From contig NC_026659.2 in NCBI RefSeq assembly GCF_000004075.3, positions 62,001-126,000 on the forward strand: a DNA stretch of 64,000 bases. The letters run 5' to 3'. Position numbers and translations under genes: made by a program. Positions 1 through 11,484 of this stretch are shown one piece after another; position 1 is the first letter of the stretch; each line of letters opens with the position of its first letter. Under the pieces are notes generated by a model. That model had not been told where the DNA came from. It did not search any database and worked only from the letters and a program-made list of their open reading frames with translations. The stretch is from Cucumis sativus (Eukaryota > Streptophyta > Magnoliopsida > Cucurbitales > Cucurbitaceae).

Positions 1-91
1 AATTGTGATATGTGTGGCCCCCCATGCCGCTACCACACCCTCCTTTTATTATTTTACTCCTCATCTTCTCATCCCACAGATACATGTACAT

Positions 92-133
92 GCCATTTCC
101 CATTTCCCATTTCCCATTTCCCATTTCCCATTT
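92..133. repeat. Heptamer tandem repeat (CCATTTC)n
   Basis: About six copies of a seven-base unit CCATTTC lie 20-60 bases before the ATG of the NHL gene, in its probable 5' untranslated region or core promoter. The pyrimidine-rich run is directly visible. It is a simple repeat and is likely to vary in length between individuals. Confidence 0.85.
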
Positions 134-152
134 GCGATCAAATTAAAATTAA

Positions 153-791
153 ATGTCTCTAGCACACGTGAAATCCCCCAAACACTGTGCCAATAAGCAA
201 GAAGTGAAGGTTCAAAAGCGCTACAAGAAGCTGTTCCTTGGAGTATCGGCATTTTTATCCACCATTTCCTTGCTGATACTGCTTCTCTGGCTCATCCTGC
301 GTCCCTCGAAGCCAGAATTCAGGGTGAAACAGGCAGATGTGTATCAGCTGAACCTCATAGACGACCTTCACCTCCTCAACTCATCCATCCAACTCACTCT
401 CTCCTCAAAAAACCCCAATCACAGGTTGGGAATATACTACGACAACCTTCAAGTGTACGCCGTTTATAAGGGGCAACAGATAACTCTCCCTACCTCTTTA
501 CCTCCTTTCTACCAGGGCTATCAAGAAGGTAATTTGCTCACCGCTTTCTTGGCGGGCAGCCGCGTACCGGTGGCTCCTTCCTTTGGATATGAAGTAGGAC
601 GGGATCAGTCGGCGGGGCGGTTCGTGCTCAATCTCAAAGCCATGGGAAGGCTCCGATGGAAGGTGGGGAGTTGGGTTTCTGGAGGCTATCGGTTTAATGT
701 GAATTGTGTTGCGGTGATGCCGTTTGGGCCTACGCTCCCCACGCCTCCACTCACCCTAAACCAACCAGCTCGCTGCTCTACAACCCTTTAA
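153..791 (+). CDS. NDR1/HIN1-like (NHL, LEA_2 domain) membrane protein
   Basis: Single-exon gene of 212 residues. A basic N-terminus (KVQKRYKKL) is followed by one strong membrane helix at about residues 27-49. Next comes the family hallmark of a segment similar to 'RPSKPEF.V..A.VY.LNL', then a LEA_2-type beta-rich domain (about residues 60-190) with the typical 'NPNHRLGIYYD' and 'YQGYQEGN' blocks. NHL proteins are single-pass plasma-membrane or endomembrane proteins, some tied to pathogen responses and senescence. Which member this is cannot be told from sequence alone. The ATG is the first in frame after a pyrimidine-rich leader. Length agrees with the family (about 200-230 residues), and no break is seen. 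Confidence 0.9.
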   Translation: MSLAHVKSPKHCANKQEVKVQKRYKKLFLGVSAFLSTISLLILLLWLILRPSKPEFRVKQADVYQLNLIDDLHLLNSSIQLTLSSKNPNHRLGIYYDNLQVYAVYKGQQITLPTSLPPFYQGYQEGNLLTAFLAGSRVPVAPSFGYEVGRDQSAGRFVLNLKAMGRLRWKVGSWVSGGYRFNVNCVAVMPFGPTLPTPPLTLNQPARCSTTL

Positions 792-2733
792 GAGTTTCCT
801 AAATTCCAATTCCATTTCCAACTCCCTCCCCTCCCTTCTTTGCATTCCGTACATAAATATATTTTACATCTCTTCTCTCTTCTCCATCCTCTGTGCATTA
901 ATCACTACATAACTATATAATTCAGTCATACAAATACATATACCCCAGTAGTACCAATACAGATATATATATACATATAGTTGTTTGGATTGAAATAACT
1001 ATCCTCTCATCACTCTATCTACATTAAGTTTGAGCAAGCACCAATTTAATTAATTGATTGTTATGTACTATTTTTTCATTACACATAAAAATACTAATAT
1101 TCACAAATTATAATGAAATAATTTCATGGCGGGAATGCAAGTTTACAAAGAAAATCTGGAATCTTTTACTCCCTGCTTATATGGGAATGTTTGGTGGTGT
1201 CAATAACTTTTGGTCTCCCTCGAGCTATTGGGGTTACCTAAGGTCTACGTGTATGCACGAACGCTTAAATTGTGCTTTAATATTCCTTTGGTGCATTTGT
1301 GGAAGCTGCAAAATGACTTTTTCTATGGGAAGGGGATGCCTGATCTTAGAGCCTTAATGAGCTTGATCGAAGTCCATTGTCAGGATCTTATGGGCGGATG
1401 AGGATACAGCTTTTAGGCAGCGTCAAGGCTTCCTCAGCGTCGACCCTTTCCCCTCCCAACATCAAGTGCCATCGTTGGTCTCCATCAAAGGTGGGATTAT
1501 TGGAAGTTGGGATTATTGGGAGTTGAATGTTGATGCAATTGTTTGTGATCATTTTGGTCAGCTTATCTCAATGGCTACAAGGTCGTTGACAAGAATTGAA
1601 GTGTTCAATGGTGGATCCAGAAATTTTATTAACATAGAACTTTATAGGTTAGTAAAATAATGTAGAAAAGAAATGTAAACAGAAGACTAAAAGACAGTTG
1701 TATCACTATACTAACTTTTAGAATTTGTATTATTTCAATTTATATATATATATATAACATAAAGAACATAAATTTGAGTTACAAAACATTTACAAACCTT
1801 AATTACACATATATGAACAATGTGAAGATCTCTAAATATTTCTTGAAATATCAAACTTAAATGCTATTCTCAAACTCATATATTATAATTAGAGAAGATT
1901 GCAAATTTGCAAGGGAAGTCGTCCATCATTCCTAGAATGTTGTCCTACCGATAACTTATTAATTAGTCTGAGATTATTTGTCGAAGTCTCACTTTGTTTC
2001 CTCTCGTCAAGCTTCCTCTCTTTGAACCAAGAAGCCACTTTGGCTCATGGCTCTATGTCCTTGGTAGGCCTTACATTGACTTCCACAAACGTAATATAGA
2101 GAAGCAAGCAAAGGTACAAAATTTCCCATTGGAGTCCTTCAAGTTCCAAAACAACCTCAGTAAATATCAGCTGGGAACATACCACAACATCTACCGGATC
2201 TCTTAGAACTCAAGGACACATTTGTACCACCTTTCTGTTCAAGTAAGGTAGTCTGCCAGGAAACATCGTTTTATATAGGGCTACTATAGCATAAAGAGAA
2301 GGCCTGGAATGTTGATGAATGTACATCAAGTGAATAATCCAAGTTTCCTAATGTTTCCAGTGCTTCCGTAATATCCATGGGTGCCTGAGTATAGACTACT
2401 ATACGTACTGATACACTTGTGATCCAAAGTTTATTGCCTTTAATACTTAACTGATATGAGAAGAGTATCTACTCCAATGCCAAACTATGGATGAAACAGG
2501 CTATTTATTCCCCCTTACCTTCTGGTGCTGACTGTGTTTGTTTACAAAACATAAGCTTCATTGGGATTCATGTGAAACTAGCTTTTCACCAAGTTAGATC
2601 CATTATTAACAAACGGACGAAGAACAAATTGCAGCTTATCGAATTAGATAAACAGAATATATGTATGTGTGTATATATATATAATCATCTTTCCATGTAA
2701 GACAGGAAGTAGTAAAGCTGTAGTTCAGTGAAC
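792..2733. other. Intergenic, AT-rich, with weak coding relics
   Basis: Lies between the NHL gene and the convergent Nudix gene. It contains AT microsatellites (about 1741-1757 and 2671-2683), a weak RNase H-like relic near 1.2-1.66 kb (listed separately), and an open stretch at about 1994-2206 on the plus strand that I do not recognise. No complete gene, RNA gene or promoter can be supported. Confidence 0.6.
1210..1660 (+). repeat. Probable LINE/RNase H-type (RVT_3) relic
   Basis: The plus-strand peptide near 1516-1600 reads 'WELNVDAIVCDHFGQLIS' followed by 'ATRSL'. This resembles the 'WKLNVDA...(V)RDxxGxxIxAASRSL' start of the RNase H-like domain found at the end of many plant LINEs and related domesticated copies, with an internal deletion between 'DA' and 'DHFGQ'. 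The upstream open stretch (about 1210-1400) may be part of the same element but is not recognisable. Both are short and broken by stops. The resemblance is by eye only, so the call is tentative. Confidence 0.35.
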
Positions 2734-3618
2734 TCAAAAATCCACAGATTCGGGACTGACCCATTTCCAAAAATGCTTCTTGACGGACACAGCGTGGTCC
2801 GCAATGTTTGTGTCCTCAGAGTTTACGTATTCCTCCTCTTCCACAGTGCAGAAGTCTCCATCGGGTAAACCTTCCACCCAAACATCCATGGAATGCAAAA
2901 CGTAACTAGCCGACAAACCAGGGTAGGAAACTGAGTCGCGCTCCTCAATCTTCAATCTATAGGAATCTGGAACAATCCTAACAAGTTGAGAATAATCGGA
3001 ATCGCCAAGAATGGAACCGAGCTCTTCTTGGACAGCCCGGTAGACGGCAGATTCAGGAGTCTCATTGGGCTTCATTTTCTCGGACAGGGGTCGATTTCGA
3101 TTCCGTAGGGTACCATCAGAGAGCTGCTGGTGGGATTCAAGAAGAAGTCGGTGATGATTATCAATAATTCGAAGAGAAAGGACATGAAGGGTGCGGATGG
3201 GAGGGTTGGAATCGGCAAGGGAAGTTTCTCCTTGGGAGATCTCGAGCCAGAGGTTATGGAGGTTCTTGGTGCCAGGGATCACGCCCCAAGAAGCAAAAGA
3301 ATGGGAAGGTAGGCGAGGTTGAAGCCATTCGGAGAGGGATTGAGGAGAGGTGAAGGTCAAGGATTTGGAGTTGGAGTTGGGGAATTCCATGGAAATGGAA
3401 GGTATCTTGAAAAAACGGCGAGGGTTTAATTGAATAGAGAAAGCAGGAAATTTGAAGGATTTGGAGGAAGAAGAAGAAGAAGAGAGGAAAGCGAAAAGCG
3501 ATAGAGCCGCGAGGAAAAAGTCGGGAAGAGCTGCCTTAGATTTGTTGAGGTGAGTAAGATTGGAGATGGGCTGCGGTTGTGGGGGTGGAACTGGAGGTGG
3601 AGGTGGGGCTGGTGGCAT
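2734..3618 (-). CDS. Nudix-hydrolase-like protein with degenerate Nudix box
   Basis: Single-exon gene of 294 residues. Residues 1-17 are nearly pure proline (PPAPPPPP...), then a Ser-rich segment follows. The C-terminal two thirds form a globular domain with a Nudix-like box 'E(x5)ETPESAVYRAVQEELGS' at about residues 182-207. Compared with the consensus G-x5-E-x7-R-E-U-x-E-E-x-G-U, the first Gly is Glu and the Glu after Arg is Ala, but the metal-binding EE pair and the Gly are kept. Substrate is unknown. The first ATG gives the proline-rich start; an internal Met at about residue 77 (MEFPNS) is a possible alternative start, and the preceding Ser-rich stretch could then be leader or a plastid-type transit sequence. 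Single-exon structure and a long open frame support it as a real gene. Confidence 0.75.
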   Translation of the reverse strand: MPPAPPPPPVPPPQPQPISNLTHLNKSKAALPDFFLAALSLFAFLSSSSSSSKSFKFPAFSIQLNPRRFFKIPSISMEFPNSNSKSLTFTSPQSLSEWLQPRLPSHSFASWGVIPGTKNLHNLWLEISQGETSLADSNPPIRTLHVLSLRIIDNHHRLLLESHQQLSDGTLRNRNRPLSEKMKPNETPESAVYRAVQEELGSILGDSDYSQLVRIVPDSYRLKIEERDSVSYPGLSASYVLHSMDVWVEGLPDGDFCTVEEEEYVNSEDTNIADHAVSVKKHFWKWVSPESVDF

Positions 3619-5166
3619 GGCATATCAACGATCATGTCCACTTTGAAGGCGTCGATGTTGAAATAAAAACAAGGCCCCTGCTTTGAGTTCGATACCCGCG
3701 TCCATACCACAATACATCAGAAGAAAAACAGGCATTAGAGGGAGAGAGTTCGGTTGGACAATCGCAGATTCGCAATTCAGCGAACTTCTGGTTTAAGAGT
3801 GATGAGCCCAATCGTAAATGACCAAAATGGCCTTAAATCCAACAACCTCTACCTCTATATTAACCCAAAGAACACTCATTCACTCGACCTTCGTTTTTAC
3901 AAAAATATCACTTTTTTCTCTATGTATTTCGTAACTGAAACGAAAGTTTAAATGATGTTTCACTTCAATATTCTATTAAACGCAAGATGTGTTGAACTCA
4001 ATGCCTTGTAGCAAAGGTTGGACAAGCAAAAGTGAAAATTGGTCGCCTAAAGAACGCAGCCAATAACTCACTGCTTAGGATTTGGACGTCTGGACCTCGT
4101 TACCTAAAATTGGATGCTTCGAACTTGGACGCACTAGGTGTCGCAATCCAACATGATTGTGTGGCACTTGTTCTCACTTGAGAACAAGTTATCCAAATCA
4201 AATTCAGATAGTCAGTGACAAAGTTTGAGACTTTTGCAACTTCCGACCCCATCTTGAAAAAATGTTTTAGAAAATAGCTTTTTGAGGAATTTCGCAAACA
4301 TTTGAAAGCATGTTTGAGTTCAAATGTTTGGGAAAAGAAAATTAGCTATAAGATACAAGCAACAAAGGACAACATCTTAATAGCTTTTAACTCGTGAGTG
4401 TGAAGGTATGACGATAAGTCTTATCTGAATATAGTACATTCTAGACAAAAAAAAAAAAAAAAAGCAAACTGTCACATTTACACATGCAAAGAGGCGAGCG
4501 GTCATACAACATGAAAACTACATATAAACCAAACTAACAAACAAAATAAAATACATAGGATGAAATCATAATAAAGTGAAGTGGAAGCAACATGCGATCA
4601 TGGACAAGTATGACCATGATATCAATTATGCATCCAAAGTTGCAAAGTTGAAACTTGTTAGGAGAAGGTTAATCAGGGATCACGCTCTCTTCAAGATATT
4701 TTGCAGCTATGCCCGTAATACAATAAAATTTTGTAAATGTCACGGGGTTTCCATAATAAAACAGTCAACGGGATCAAATCTATACTAAAATCAATTGAAA
4801 CACCAACGTCCTTTGGACTATTTCTCAAAAAATAAAGATAGCATGAACACATAAAAGTAAGGACGATAAGTTTTATTGTGATATGAAATAACCAAATGGA
4901 GATCCTTGTATAGTGTCGGATGCTTAATGTCTAAGTCCTTCACATATTTTAATATTTAACAATAAAATAAGAAATAACTAGATCATCCCAACAATTATTT
5001 CTCAAATAAAAATTACAATTACTATTTGAGTAGCTCTCAATTAACTCTCGAAATCAAATACACGGAATAAAACAATTTTAAACATATAAAAATCATAAAA
5101 GTTTGATACCAAACATAAATTTGATGGTTTAAAAATCACTTTTACAAAATTAATTACATTGCACCT

Positions 5167-5231
5167 AAATATCTTTTTCTAAAATCATCATTCTTTTTTA
5201 AATATCTTTTTCTAAAATCATCATTCTTTTT
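5167..5231. repeat. Two-copy 33-bp tandem duplication
   Basis: The unit 'AAATATCTTTTTCTAAAATC...' is repeated twice back to back with essentially no change, ending in a T-rich run. Directly visible. It looks like a recent slippage or unequal exchange event. Confidence 0.85.
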
Positions 5232-5728
5232 TTTTTGAAGACTTTTATTTATATTTATCATTCTCTCAAAGGAAAGCAATGGATACCATACATTTATATT
5301 AAATAAATTGGTAGAAAGTGTGAGTTATAAAATTTTAAAATATTTTCTTAAATTTATTATCATGCTTATAAAAATCTCTCAATGTATAAATTTTTATACA
5401 GATTACATAAAGTTTTGAAATTTTTAAAAATAGTTAATTATTTGGATTATCTTTTAAGAAAACAGAAATAGAAAAAAAAAAAAAAAAGGATTTTGAACAT
5501 CAAAGACTAAATAAGCATATTCTTATAAACGTGAAGATTAAAACTGTGAAAACACACTTTATTCCCAACTAAAAAGGTAAATTTCCCAAATATGATTAGA
5601 AAAAAAACTAGAAATCGTCTAGCAAAGTGGAAGGGTCGAGGGGGTTATTTGGTCATCGAATTCCGCCGTGTTAACGGAGATTGTCTATTTCCTGATTCCC
5701 AAGCGACCGCGGTATACTTCCGATTTGA

Positions 5729-5736
5729 TATAAATA
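5729..5736 (+). promoter_or_regulatory. TATA box of the NPL4-like gene
   Basis: TATAAATA lies 216 bases before the ATG, in a GC-richer stretch within an otherwise AT-rich region. Spacing fits a leader of about 180 bases. Inferred from sequence match and position only. Confidence 0.55.
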
Positions 5737-5944
5737 CAATCCCTTGCCTCTACTCCCTTAACAAGAAATTCCCAGAAGATCGTCATACATACCCTTCAAA
5801 CTTCTCTCTAAATTTCCGTCAGCATTTTCTGAATCCCAACGTCGACTGGAAGTATAGCTGTTTGTTCATCAAATCTCTCTCTAAATAACGATCAATCTCC
5901 TCTTCCTTATTCAAATTCACGTTACAACTCCTGCCGACACCAAT

Positions 5945-8900
5945 ATGATGCTCAGAATTCGCAGTAGAGATGGTCTGGAGCGAGTCGCTGTAGAAAACCC
6001 ACACATCACAATCGCTCAACTCAAAGCCATAATTCAATCCCAGCTCAAAATCCCAATCCACAACCAAACCCTCTCCACTAACCAAAATATTCTATTGGCT
6101 AAGACTCAGGATGATCTTTCCAAATTCACTGACATGTCTAATCCTAATACCTACCTCTCCTCGCTTAATTTGTCCCATGGGTCTATTGTCTTTCTCGCCT
6201 ACGAGGGCGAGCGCACTGTTGCTGGGCCTACTGTCCATCCCGCCGGATCTTTTGGCCGTAAAATGACTATGGATGATCTAATTGCTAAGCAGATGCGGAT
6301 CACTCGTCAAGAAAACCCGCACTGTGAATTGGTTTCTTTCGACCGGGATTGCGCCAATGCTTTCCAGCATTATGTTAATGAAACGCTAGCCTTCGCCGTC
6401 AAACGTGGGGGGATGATGTACGGAACCGTATCACCAGAAGGCAAGGTCGAGGTAGATTTCATATATGAGCCGCCACAGCAAGGGACTGAGGATAATTTAC
6501 TGTTTTTCCGAGATCACGATGAGGAAAGATTGGTGGAAGCAATCGCAGTTGGGTTGGGAATGAGGAAAGTTGGGTTTATATTCACGCAGACGATAAGTCA
6601 GGACAAAAAGGACTACACCTTATCCAACAGGGAAGTACTCCAGGCGGCTCAGTTTCACTCTGAGAGCGAGTTGAAGGAGTGGGTGACAGCAGTTGTGAAG
6701 TTGGAGGTGAACGAGGATGGGGGTGCTGATGTTCATTTTGAGGCTTTTCAAATGAGTGACATGTGTATTAGATTGTTTAAGGAATGTTGGTTTGAGACGG
6801 ATATTGGAGAGGATTTTGATCCCAAGCTCTCCAAGATGAAGAAGGACGTTGTTGTTGGTGTCAAAGACACTAGAGATGTTGACAATGATTTTTTCCTGGT
6901 CGTCGTCAAGATTCTCGACCATCAGGTTCGTGGACCCTTTATTTTTAATAATCGTATTCCCTCATTCCTCTGCTGTGTCGAACTGTGTGTGTTTTCTCTT
7001 CAAATAACGACTCATAATTGCATTCATTGAAATTGTTTCCACTGAATTCTCAGATTTTTGTAAATATTCTTTGTATGTTGCTTCTTTTACACATTTGACT
7101 TACCGGGATATCATGATTGAAAGTGAATTGTCAACTTGCTTTGTGAACTGAATGTGTTAGCTATTGGCCGGAGCGTAGGAGTTGGAGGTTTAGGGGGTGG
7201 TGTATTTTCCATCTTCTTAGGGCCAGAATATTAGGTAATAATTTTTGGAAATATCAATTTGGTAATTCGTTCATTGCACATTTGCTATTTATTCTACCAT
7301 AACAGGTTTAACAGATAACTCGGATCAAGTAAGATATAACTGTTGCTTCTATTTTCTCTCTAAGTTCTTCGTTCTTGGGAACCATGGGCCAAGTTGGATC
7401 TTCAATGTTGTTTCCAGCTCAAGTTACCAAGGCCTAGACTCCATTCTACTCTTTCGTCCACATCTAGATTGGGGAAGAATGAGAATTGCCTTTTTAAAAT
7501 TCACTAGTTGCTGCCTACCTCTCCTTTTTCTTTTCAATTCTAGCCCCCTCTTGAAACTGAATTCCTGAGCTCCATAATGATGGTATTTACAATGGGAAAA
7601 AGCTTCGTAATTCCTTCTAGTATAACATTTTATCTCTTGGGATCTATTATGTTTTTCTGGCTTCTTTTTCATACAAGAATTAACTGTACTTTTATGCTTT
7701 ATGTTTCTTCACCTTTTTTATCCTCTTATGAGCTGCTTGACTGTGTATGTTCAAAAAGTTCATATAGCATCCTTGTCTACTAAGTAAATTTTGTTGCATT
7801 AATCGTTCCCAAATGATGTTCTTATTACCGATGGGGCTAAGGTGTTGTTTACAAGTTATTGTATCAGTCTTGTCTCTCAATGTCCATATCGTTAAATAAT
7901 GCATTGGCTAACCAATCATTTCATGTCGAGCTCCTTAATCTCTATAGGGAAAATAAAACGTCACATGATGGTGAAAATATGGAAACTTTGGCCATCCCTT
8001 CAGTAGAGGGGAAAGCTATGTTAACCTCATGGATGAGGGTCTTGCTAAATACATCAAAGAGGCTGTTATATCTCTTCTCCCATTCATTCCATCTCAATAA
8101 TGATGATTATAGGGCTTATTTCTTCGACTCTTAGTAGGCCTTTTTTGTTATACGCTTGTTATGAAAATCATAATTGGTTTCCTATTAAGCCCAAAGATAT
8201 TTTGTGGACTGAAGTTCCAAAAGGACTTGAAGCTCTAAGAAGACGAAGTTTTGTTTTCTCAAGATTTTCTTTTTCCTGTTTCTGGCATGGTGTTCTGTGC
8301 TTCTTGGCATTCAATGTTCCATCTGTTCCCCCCTTCTATGACGTACGAAATAATTTATTCCAGTTTCTTGTCAGTTCAGTTCTCTGTTCTCAAACTTACC
8401 TTCCCTGAGGCTTCATATCCATAGACATATACCAGTGTTGCTGGTAACAGCTTCCATTAGCTTTTCTTTTCTTTCCTTCCATATTTGCGGCTACTAAAAA
8501 GTTTCCTCTTAATGACCGATGATCCCACTTTGAGGATCCAACCTTTGATATGCCAGACCTTTAGCTCATTTACCTGCTGTCCTTGAATGCAGGCGGATTA
8601 CAAGTCATTCTCCCCTCACTCACAAACCAAATTTTCTGTGCTGATATTTTTTGCTGGCCTTTATACTTTCCAATTTCTTTTCTACCCACACTGTGAACAA
8701 ACTCAACCTTGGGCCACTTTGTGATCTTCCTTCTTTTCTTGCTGTCGTTGCACCATCCTGATTATCAACCTTCCTGGTATTGTCTTTCTTGCCATATGAC
8801 ACACTTGATTTTGTTATGGAGCTCTACCTCTTTGTCTTTGCCAACCTAATCTCTCTCCCTCTCTCTTTTTAATTGTCTATTCTTCACTTTTATTTCTCCA

Positions 8901-11484
8901 AAATTTTTCACTATTGACACATTGAAATATCAAATACATTTACTCCAATTGATTCTTCAGTTGATCCATTTCTTTCGATAAATCTTCAATATCACTTAAC
9001 GTAAATTAACCTCTAACTCTATATCTGACTCCATGACCAGAAATGAATTACACTACATCAATTGATTGAATCCAAATATGCTAAAAAAAAATATAAAAGG
9101 TGACAAAATTGTAAGATAACCAAGTAATTCAAGGTACTTGGACCTCCTTCATTTAATCACACTCACTTAAAGCTTAGCTGACTTAATTTGTCCATGCTCT
9201 CATCTTTTCTAATCCCCTCTATTTATAACACACTCTACTATCTTTCTCACAATTATCAATATACTCTCTTGACCTCTCGTTCTCTTGGTGGATTGGGAGC
9301 GCAACCTTGAAGGAAATGGAAAAACTCTGTTTTTCTCAAATGGTAGCACTTCTAGAAAGAAAATTAGCAGCTCTTTGGGGAAGGGCGGTTAAGAGGAAAT
9401 ATGGCGTTGATTCTTCAAAAGACATGAAAAACAAGACAAATTTGAGAGGTTTTTATTTGTTTAGTCCTTCGAAGGTGATAGCTAAAAACTCAGATTTCTT
9501 TTGGAAAAACATTAGTTTTAAACTAGGTGATAATGACCATGTTTTAGGAAGACAGGCTTGTTAATCAGGCACCTTACAAAAGTTGGTTCCAATTTGCAAC
9601 AATATAATTTAGGCTAAGATCTGTATGGGGCTGTTGGTGTTTACACCAAAAGGCACGTTAAAAATAGATTAATCAAGGATGTCTATTTGTCCATGGAAGA
9701 AGTGATTGATTCTTAGATTTAGGGAGGTGCCCGTTTTTGTTCATTTTTTCTGTATGAAAGTTCTTGTAAGAAAAGTACTTAAAAAGGTTAGATTCTTCCT
9801 TTGGACGGTTACTCCCGGCATTAATACTTACGGTAAGGTGCGAAGATAACTTCACCTTAACATTTTTCTTGTAATCCTATTACTTGTGCCAACTGCAGGA
9901 GTGAGGGATCACTTCCTCACTTTTTACTTCACTGCAGCTTTGGCAAAAAAGTCTGCAACTACTTTGGTAACTTATTTGGTCTGATATGGTGTTACCCTCT
10001 AGTGTTAGATCAAGGGCTGGTGGAGTTTTACTGTTGTGGTTAACAAAGTAATGTAATATGTTTTGGTTCCTTTACTTAATGTACTCTGTTTCTATAGTTT
10101 ATTTTTCGTTCCAACTTTTGTTCTTTTATTTAGGAGGCTTATTTGTTTGGAGCGTTTGCAAAAATAGCAAAAACAAATTATGATAATATGGTCCATATCA
10201 CTACATTTTCTAAATTACTTGTTATATTTATCATATTTGCAATATGCAAAAATGAGGTACTATGAGCTGTTTTTTCTAAAAAAAATTTGTCATTTGATGC
10301 AATTTTCCTATTTGTTTTTATTGGAGGCTCACCAGCCCCTTCTTTGTAGAACTAGAAGCCCTTCTTCCTCTTGGAAGGATCATTAAGTAAATTTATCTTC
10401 TGTGTTTAGAACACAAAGGCTGTTTTGTGGCTAATGTAGAAGGAAAGAAATGTTAGAATTCGTAGACACGTACAATTTCTTTAATTATTTTTGACTTTGT
10501 ATAGTTCACGGCTTCCAATTGGAGTAGCTGAACACAATTTCCTTTTTTTTTGTAATTGGAGACTCTTATGAATTTTAATGCTTCTCTTTGGATGTTGTTG
10601 ACGGTCCCTTTTTTCATTATATGCTAGGTCTAGGACATATTTTATTAGATTGGAGTCCTTTTCTCTAGGGTATTCCCTTTTTGTGGGCTGGCTTTTTTTT
10701 TTCTCATTGTTTTATGCCCTTATATTCTTTCGATTTTTTCATTGAAATTTGGTCTTAAGAACGAAAAAAAAACAGTTGTTTTTTAATTACTCCACCGGTT
10801 CACCCTGCTCATTAATTTTCTTTTTCTTAAGAAATAAAAAATAAAAAACTGTTATACCCTAATTCTATTCTGGTAGCACCCCTCGCATGTAGCTGCTAGT
10901 GTATTGGTTTGATCTTTCATTTTTCTTTCGGTGTGTGTGCCAAATATCCTGCTATGTGTTTGAGCGTTTAAATGTGATTATGAAGTTGGATGTGAATCGG
11001 CCAACAATTGTAACATTTCTAGTAGATGTGGAGGGTAATTTGATGCGAGAATTGGCCCAAATTTAAACATACAATTGTGCTTGATGAATAATATGAAAAT
11101 AGGAAAAAAGAACTGCAGACAAGTCAAGTATTCTTCATTTTTCTAACTTGATACTTCAAATATAAAAAAGGTAGAAAATTTTAAATTTGGCCGCTTCTAA
11201 CTGATGTTGATGACAACTTTGTACTGCAGGGTCCACTTTCGACAACATTTCCTATTGAAAACCGAAATGTTCCAGTGACCATGAAGGCATTGAAGAATCA
11301 CCTAGACCGTTCAAAAGGGCTTCCGTTTGTGAAGCGAATTTCCGATTTTCATTTGCTACTGTTACTAGCCAGGGTGTTAGACGTGAGCTCTGACGTTCCT
11401 GCACTGGCTGAGTGCGTTCAGACCCAGACAGGCGTACCTGAAGGTTACAAAATATTAATCGAGTCTATGGCAAGTGCTGCTTGA
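5945..11484 (+). CDS. NPL4: NPL4-like protein (Cdc48/p97 ubiquitin cofactor)
   Basis: Two coding exons, 5945-6925 and 11230-11484, join in phase 0 (…LDHQ|GPLSTTF…) to give 411 residues, matching the length I recall for plant NPL4-like proteins (about 413). The N-terminus (MMLRIRSRDGLERV) is a ubiquitin-like UBX-type fold (about 1-80). It is followed by an MPN-like NPL4 core (about 100-300) with 'GGMMYGTVSPEGKVEVD', and the C-terminal NPL4 region. The N-terminal zinc-finger of animal NPL4 is absent, as in plants. The protein is expected to act with UFD1 and CDC48 in extracting ubiquitinated proteins. The intron of 4.3 kb has canonical GT…AG ends and contains a dead LINE; unspliced read-through ends soon after exon 1, so splicing is required. 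The start is the first of two adjacent ATGs. Confidence 0.93.
6926..11229 (+). other. Large intron of the NPL4-like gene
   Basis: 4,304 bases, GT at 6926 and an AG ending in ACTGCAG at 11229. About 7.1-9.3 kb holds T-rich DNA with short open stretches (about 7859-8408) that I do not recognise. About 9.3-10.8 kb is a truncated LINE (separate entry). The last 450 bases show nothing recognisable. No gene on either strand can be supported inside it. Confidence 0.7.
9290..10775 (+). mobile_element. Dead, 5'-truncated L1-type LINE in the NPL4 intron
   Basis: Three pieces in order match the end of plant LINE ORF2. First is 'LAALWGRAVKRKYG' with 'FFWKNISFKLGDNDHV' (about 9380-9545). Next, in another frame, 'EDRLVNQAPYKSWFQFA' (about 9550-9604). 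Last is the zinc-knuckle-like zf-RVT region 'KKVRFFLWTVTPGINTYGKV' (about 9779-9840). The 3' end near 10720-10775 has the T-rich 'CTTTCGATTTTTTCATTGAAA' type tail seen at plant LINE ends, followed by a short A run. Reverse transcriptase and endonuclease domains are missing. Frame changes and stops show it is long dead. It lies in the same orientation as the host gene. Confidence 0.7.

Larger units (their letters stand above)
3619..5944. other. Intergenic region between divergent Nudix and NPL4 genes
   Basis: About 2.3 kb, AT-rich. It holds two poly-A runs (about 4447-4464 and 5473-5488) and a near-perfect 33-base tandem duplication at about 5167-5231. The NPL4 core promoter and leader occupy about 5.73-5.94 kb. 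Several open stretches of 60-90 codons are present, but none resembles a known protein and base composition is that of non-coding DNA. I see no further gene. Confidence 0.6.

Noticed and set aside
7859-8408. Two plus-strand frames of 91 and 102 codons in the NPL4 intron
   Set aside because: No recognisable domain, within an intron with T-rich composition; kept only as part of the intron description.
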